A DNA stretch of 64,000 bases from assembly GCF_026262575.1 (NCBI RefSeq), contig NZ_JAPKFL010000011.1, forward strand, positions 1-64,000. The letters run 5' to 3'. This document shows positions 60,091 through 64,000 of the stretch, piece after piece. The position numbers were made by a program, and so were the translations under genes. The first letter of the stretch is position 1. Each line of letters starts with the position of its first letter. The notes under the pieces were generated by a model, which worked only from the letters and a program-made list of their open reading frames with translations, was not told where the DNA came from and did not search any database. The stretch comes from Streptomyces marinisediminis. Lineage in GTDB: Bacteria > Actinomycetota > Actinomycetes > Streptomycetales > Streptomycetaceae.

Positions 60091-60888
60091 TCAGCGCGAA
60101 CGGCCCGGCGGGTGCGAAGCAGGAGCCTTCGGCAGGGCAGTTGGGCGGGTGAATGCGGCTGCCGGGCGGACCGGCGGGAGGGGGCCGGCCGTGCCGGTGA
60201 GCCGGTCGTCGCACCACTGCAGGGCTTCGGCCTTGGTCTTGAAGCCGCCCTCGCGCAGGGTGTGGGTCCACGCGTCGGTGTCGACCTCCTCGACCACGAC
60301 GCGGAACGGAGAGGGGGCTCGCTCGTCCAGGGCGCGCAGCGCGACGACGGTGACCATGTCGTCCGGGTCGTCTCGGGTGTAGGAGTAGCCCATCGCGTAG
60401 TGGTCGCCGTCGTGTGCGAGGCGCCGCTCAAGCGCCCGCGTCGCCTCATCCGCCGGCGGTGGACCCAGCTCGGGGTTGAGGCCGATGGCGTCGGAAGGGC
60501 AGCCGCGGTGGATCAGCCAGGATTGGGCCATCGCGGGCAGCGGCAGCAGGGCCTTCTCGAAGGCGAACGTCCGCTTCTCCTGGTTCCGCTGCAGGTGCAC
60601 GGCGACGTACTGCGGCATGCCGGGGTGACCATAGGTGGCGGTGCGATTGAACAGGACGTAGTAGCTGTGTACGCCGCTGGCGGTGTGGTGTTGGGCGAGG
60701 GGGACGAGCATGTCGGACCGCACTTCGACCTGACGGTAGAAGTCGAGAGAGACCTGTTCGTCGGCGTCGAATTCGTCCAGTTCGAAGTCGACTTCGGGGA
60801 TGCTCTTCCGGGCCGGCGCCGGTTCGGTGGGGGACAACAAGGGCCTTTCGGTGGAGATCAACGCTGCCGAGCCGGGGTGGAGGGCCAT
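60091..60888 (-). CDS. Hypothetical protein
   Basis: A 265-residue protein. No family recognised. FELDEFDADEQVSLDFYRQ and YYVLFNRTATYGHPGMPQYV are characteristic. The C-terminus GFKTKAEALQWCDDRLTG is a short motif also seen in other actinobacterial hypothetical proteins. ATG 60888 overlaps the end of the upstream frameshifted gene by 31 bases. Confidence 0.5.
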   Translation of the reverse strand: MALHPGSAALISTERPLLSPTEPAPARKSIPEVDFELDEFDADEQVSLDFYRQVEVRSDMLVPLAQHHTASGVHSYYVLFNRTATYGHPGMPQYVAVHLQRNQEKRTFAFEKALLPLPAMAQSWLIHRGCPSDAIGLNPELGPPPADEATRALERRLAHDGDHYAMGYSYTRDDPDDMVTVVALRALDERAPSPFRVVVEEVDTDAWTHTLREGGFKTKAEALQWCDDRLTGTAGPLPPVRPAAAFTRPTALPKAPASHPPGRSR

Positions 60889-61561
60889 GCCCCGGGTCGA
60901 GCCGGAGGCTTCGGCACGTGGGTGGCGGTGGGTGCCCGGCGGGCGGCGAACAGCGAGGCGCGGCCGGCGTCGGTCAGAGTGACTGGCTGGCCGGCGTGCA
61001 CGAGGTGGCTGGTGTCCCGGGAGACCAGGCCGGCGTCTTCCAGCGGCTGCAGCTCGGCGTAGGGGATGCGGGTGCCGGACGCAGTCACGACCGACATCCG
61101 GCCGGTCAGGAGGTGCTCGTAGAGCTTGGCTCCCCTGGCGATGGCGAGCAGCAGCGCCTGATCGGCGGCCGAGATCGGTTCTTTCTTGGCCACCGGAGAG
61201 GTGCGGGCGGCGGCCTCGATCGGCTCCAGGGCGGCGATCACGCGGGCTGCGGCGGAGTCGCGCATGGCGGCGGCCTTCTCCAGTTGGTCGACCGTGCGGT
61301 CGATGCGGTCGACCAGGGCGGCATCGACGGGGAACTCCCCGCGGACAGACGGTGGAGGAGCGTTCGGTAGAAGGTCACCCCGGTCTCGGCCGTGGCCAGC
61401 TCGCGGTGGTGATCGGCCAGGCGGGCGTGGGGCTCGTCGAGGACGCCGCGGTCGCGGTGGGTCCACAGGGTGTCGACGTCGTGGCCGGTCGCGGCCTCGA
61501 CGCGGTGGTCGAGCTGGGTGACCGCACGCCGGGCTGCTTCCGGCGTGGGATCAGGGGGCAT
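60858..61561 (-). pseudogene. Paralogue family member D, frameshifted
   Basis: The N-terminal frame starts at ATG 61561 with AAGGAG upstream and gives HDVDTLWTHRD, ARLADHHRELATAETGV and YRTLLHRLSAG. The sequence then continues in a different frame as EFPVDAALVDRIDRTVDQLEKAAAMRDSAAARVIAALE, a good match to members A-C. A lost G in the GCGGGG run near 61340 accounts for the shift. The C-terminal 100 residues (YAELQPLEDAGLVSR; QPVTLTDAGRASLFAAR) add a winged-helix-like part absent in A-C. Confidence 0.7.
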
Positions 61562-61579
61562 AGGCAGCTACTCCTTCGG

Positions 61580-62062
61580 TCACCGGACAGGGTGGTGCGT
61601 GGCGCCGAGGGCAGGGTGGGGCAGCCCGGGCATCGCGGAGGGCAGCGGTCCCGGCTTCGGGGCGGGCTGGCGCGTCGTGAGCTGCGGCGAGCGGGAGCGG
61701 GCAGCGTGGGTCCGGGCGCTGAGAGGCCGGCGCGTCATCCCCAGCCGTTGCCCGACGGTGTCGTACACGTCGTTGCGGGCCCTCGGCCGTACGGCAACGA
61801 CGTGGATCTCGTTGGCGTGCGCGGACGTCGGCGGCGCCGGACGCAGGGCGTACACGACTCTCCATTCTTTGCGGGAGTCGACGACGAGCTTGCGGTAGCC
61901 CGACAGGTCGCCGGTGAGCTTCGTACCGAACAGTTCGGCGTTCACCACGTCCTGCATTTGGGCCAGTGCAAGGTCGCGGATGTCGCCGGGGGCCTGGAGG
62001 AGGTCGGTCAGAGCGCGCGGGTCGAAGCTGAGGCCGAAGGCCGGCTGCTGCCCCGTGTTCAT
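61580..62062 (-). CDS. ParE/RelE-like protein
   Basis: A 160-residue protein. The first 105 residues fit the RelE/ParE fold (FDPRALTDLLQAPGDIRDLALAQMQDVV; RKLVVDSRKEWRVVYALRP; IHVVAVRPRARNDVYDTVGQRLG). Such toxins cleave mRNA or poison gyrase. A basic tail of 50 residues is added. A canonical antitoxin is not adjacent; the upstream DUF4913 gene overlaps by ATGA and could act instead. Toxicity is therefore an inference. Confidence 0.65.
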   Translation of the reverse strand: MNTGQQPAFGLSFDPRALTDLLQAPGDIRDLALAQMQDVVNAELFGTKLTGDLSGYRKLVVDSRKEWRVVYALRPAPPTSAHANEIHVVAVRPRARNDVYDTVGQRLGMTRRPLSARTHAARSRSPQLTTRQPAPKPGPLPSAMPGLPHPALGATHHPVR

Positions 62063-62715
62063 GACGTCGGCTCTCCTGGCTCACCGGAACCGGAGGCGTC
62101 CCCTTCAGCGTTGTTCGTCTTCTCAGGGCGTGCCGACGGCGGCGGGCCTGGGAGGATCCGGTGCGCGGGCCGGTCCGGGGAGGTCATGCACGCTGACAGA
62201 GGGCCGCCGGGTGCGCGGATCGCCGCGAGGGCGTGGGTGAGGAAGTCCCGGTGCCACACGAACAAGCCGGACAGCCCGGCTTCGGGGTCCTTGTGCTGCT
62301 GGTAGGCGAGCCACAGAGCGTGGAGCCACGCGACGACGTCGTCGTGCTCCTGCCACTGCAGGCACCAGGGCGCAGCCGTGGTCACCTCTGCCCCGTAGAC
62401 CGGCAGGAGGAAGTCGTCGACCCAGTCACTCAACGAGTCGATTTCGTCCTCGTACTCCTCGCCCTCCAGCTCCAGAATCGGGCGCGGCTCGGGCGAAGCA
62501 GCTGGAGCCGGCCCGCCCAGTCCCGGCATGCCGAACGCGGCGAACGGCGAAGGAGCCGGGGGCGGCGCCGAGGCGAGGTGGTCGAGCTGCTGGGCCTGCT
62601 GCGCGGACTGCTCCATCAGCCGCCTGACACTGGCCTCAATCCCTTCGAGGTGCGGGTCCGGAACACGTACCGGCTCCAGCTGACCACCGTCATGGGGTTC
62701 TACGGATCCAGGCAT
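62059..62715 (-). CDS. DUF4913 protein
   Basis: A 218-residue protein. The DUF4913 core is at about 85-165 (DWVDDFLLPVYGAE; WCLQWQEHDDVVAWLHALWLAYQ; GLFVWHRDFLTHAL), with a Pro/Ala-rich N-terminus. DUF4913 proteins are frequent on Streptomyces plasmids. Its TGA overlaps the ParE/RelE-like start. Confidence 0.75.
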   Translation of the reverse strand: MPGSVEPHDGGQLEPVRVPDPHLEGIEASVRRLMEQSAQQAQQLDHLASAPPPAPSPFAAFGMPGLGGPAPAASPEPRPILELEGEEYEDEIDSLSDWVDDFLLPVYGAEVTTAAPWCLQWQEHDDVVAWLHALWLAYQQHKDPEAGLSGLFVWHRDFLTHALAAIRAPGGPLSACMTSPDRPAHRILPGPPPSARPEKTNNAEGDASGSGEPGEPTS

Positions 62716-62865
62716 GAAAAGGCAGTCCTCCTAGGAGCCATGGGAAAGAATGTGAAGCGGAATCACCGGCCCGCAGATCTCCTTCCGGGAACTCCACGGA
62801 AGAGGACAGGGCTCCGGACGCATTCAGAAGGCCCGAACACCGGTCGGCAGAGTGGGATTGAGGCG

Positions 62866-63672
62866 TCAGACGGTCAGGCCGACGTCGTCCTGCGTGAGGG
62901 TCTGACGGACGGTCTCGGTGAGCCGGTCGGCTGCGATAGAGGCGTAGTGCTCGGTCTTCTCCACGCCGATGAAATCACGGCCTTCCAGCAGAGCCGCGAC
63001 CCCGGTGGAGCCGGAGCCGACACAGAAGTCGAGCACCGTGCCGCCCGGCGGGGCGATCTTGACCAGCTCGCGCATCACTTCCACCGGTTTCTGCGTGATG
63101 TGCTGACGCTTCGCACCCGACGGCTGTGACGCGCTGTACAGACCCGGCAGGTAGACCGGGTTTCGGGAGGCGTCGATCGGCCCGTTGGATGCCCAGACGA
63201 TGAACTCACAGTTCTGCGTGAAGCGGCCCTTCTGTGGCCTGGCCTGCGGCTTGTGCCAGGCCAGCACGCCGCGCCACAGCCAGCCAGCGGCCTGGATCGC
63301 GTCCGTCGTGACGGGGAGCTGGCGCCAGTCGGTGAACAGCAGCGCCGTCCCGCCGGTCTTCGTCAGCCGGTGGGCCTCGGTCATGATCTGCGTCAGCCAG
63401 AAGCCGTAGCTGCGCTGGTCCATGTTCTCGCCGGTGAAGTCAGCCAAGGTGTGCTTGGCGTCGCCGGATGTGTACTTCTGCTTCGCGCTGCGGGAAGTGC
63501 GCTCCTTGGCTGTCCGGCCGCCGCTGTTGTACGGCGGGTCGGTAATCACGGAATCGACGCAGTCGTCCGGAAGGCCGGCAAGGACGCTGAGCGCGTCGCC
63601 CTGGTGCAGGGAAAAAGGCAAAGAGAGACCCCGATTCGGGTTGAGGCGTGCGGAAAGAATCGCCTCGCGCAT
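62866..63672 (-). CDS. DNA N6/N4 methyltransferase
   Basis: A 268-residue enzyme from ATG 63672 with CAGGGG upstream. The catalytic DPPY motif is DPPYNSGG (Asp45 onwards), and the SAM-binding FCVGSGSTGVAALLEGRDFIG is near the C-terminus, the order of a beta-class enzyme. The target-recognition region between is short. It has no partnered endonuclease in view, so it could be an orphan methylase protecting or marking plasmid DNA. An alternative ATG at 63705 adds 11 residues. Confidence 0.8.
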   Translation of the reverse strand: MREAILSARLNPNRGLSLPFSLHQGDALSVLAGLPDDCVDSVITDPPYNSGGRTAKERTSRSAKQKYTSGDAKHTLADFTGENMDQRSYGFWLTQIMTEAHRLTKTGGTALLFTDWRQLPVTTDAIQAAGWLWRGVLAWHKPQARPQKGRFTQNCEFIVWASNGPIDASRNPVYLPGLYSASQPSGAKRQHITQKPVEVMRELVKIAPPGGTVLDFCVGSGSTGVAALLEGRDFIGVEKTEHYASIAADRLTETVRQTLTQDDVGLTV

Positions 63673-64000
63673 CTGTACCCCTGGGGCGGCCCGGAATTGG
63701 GGCATGCAGAAGCCCAGGGCCGTAGACAGAGGAGGGCGAGGGGAGTCCCAAAACTGTAGAGGCGAACGCGCCGCCGACCAAGAAGTGCCGTGCTGAGGGG
63801 CCGGTTTCCGACCCCTCACGCTGACTTTTTGGTCGGCCGCCAATCCGGCCCTACTGTTTTGGAACTGCCCGGCAGACACCGCCGCTGGCAGAATTCCACC
63901 CTGCCTATCGGAGGTTGCCCCTGCCTCGGCATACCTAACTCTCCCCATGGCCTGCGCGGCGAGCGGCAACTCGCCCGAGCAGGCCAGCACCTTCATCGCC
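63673..64000. other. Right-edge region without an assignable gene
   Basis: Several frames remain open, but none shows a recognised family. On the minus strand a short frame ending near 63935 (GLLGRVAARRAG) could be the tail of a gene lying outside. A hairpin at 63794-63818 lies inside. Confidence 0.35.
63794..63818. terminator. Probable stem-loop terminator
   Basis: TGAGGGG (63794-63800) and CCCCTCA (63812-63818) with an inner CGG/CCG pair; one internal mismatch. A run CTTTTT follows at about 63824 on the plus strand. Confidence 0.5.

Noticed and set aside
1..64000. CRISPR arrays, rRNA and tRNA genes
   Set aside because: No regularly spaced repeats with unique spacers, no rRNA-like blocks and no complete tRNA cloverleaf were seen on either strand.

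Overview
The window looks like Streptomyces DNA. GC is very high with strong third-position GC bias, GTG and TTG starts and ATGA/GTGA overlaps are common, rare TTA codons mark two genes, and several gene families are typical of Streptomyces (conservon genes, WhiB, DUF317, DUF2637, DUF4913). Mobile-element genes are dense, so it is either a large plasmid or an accessory chromosomal region. No tRNA, rRNA or CRISPR array was seen.

Layout. 1-0.7 kb: a cut-off reading frame and a decayed transposase. 0.73-9.7 kb: a helix-turn-helix regulator with a probable operator, then a three-gene operon (nuclease, DinG-like helicase, PIWI-family protein). This is the predicted pPIWI-RE conflict module and the strongest candidate for an under-studied defence system here. 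9.7-12.6 kb: a broken resident gene, an integrase/excisionase pair and a catalytically degraded recombinase. 12.6-15.4 kb: two IS5-like units, one of which carries a methyltransferase gene between perfect 41-bp inverted ends. 15.6-21.4 kb: an APH-fold kinase and its XRE regulator, an RsbW-like ATPase, a truncated TrmO-like gene and a GH15 hydrolase. 21.4-25.2 kb: a conservon (cvnA-D plus a GAF protein).

25.2-37 kb: an FxLD-type class I lanthipeptide locus. It has three precursor genes, a dehydratase, a cyclase, and a fusion of a SpaB_C-like domain to a PIMT-like methyltransferase, preceded by an acyl-CoA dehydrogenase, a small regulator, a GNAT-like protein and a DUF6624 protein. The dehydratase and the regulator each carry a TTA codon, which suggests bldA control. 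The conserved Asp-Gly next to the first core cysteine is a plausible target for Asp to isoAsp conversion. No exporter or leader protease gene is seen.

37.4-46.6 kb: a regulator, a 1-kb spacer, then a mobilisation block (HTH protein, Cys-rich protein, WhiB, DUF2637 membrane protein, MobC-like protein, relaxase). Three nested hairpins inside the mobC reading frame look like oriT, and iteron-like repeats lie inside two of the genes. 47-63.7 kb: accessory cargo: a lipoprotein, DUF317 proteins, a DUF6602-like nuclease, a sortase-anchored surface protein, a frameshifted ATP-grasp ligase next to an MFS exporter and two regulators, four small paralogues (one frameshifted), a ParE/RelE-like protein, a DUF4913 protein and a DNA methyltransferase. 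A 41-bp hairpin-containing repeat occurs at 12.6 kb and again at 60.0 kb in the same orientation.
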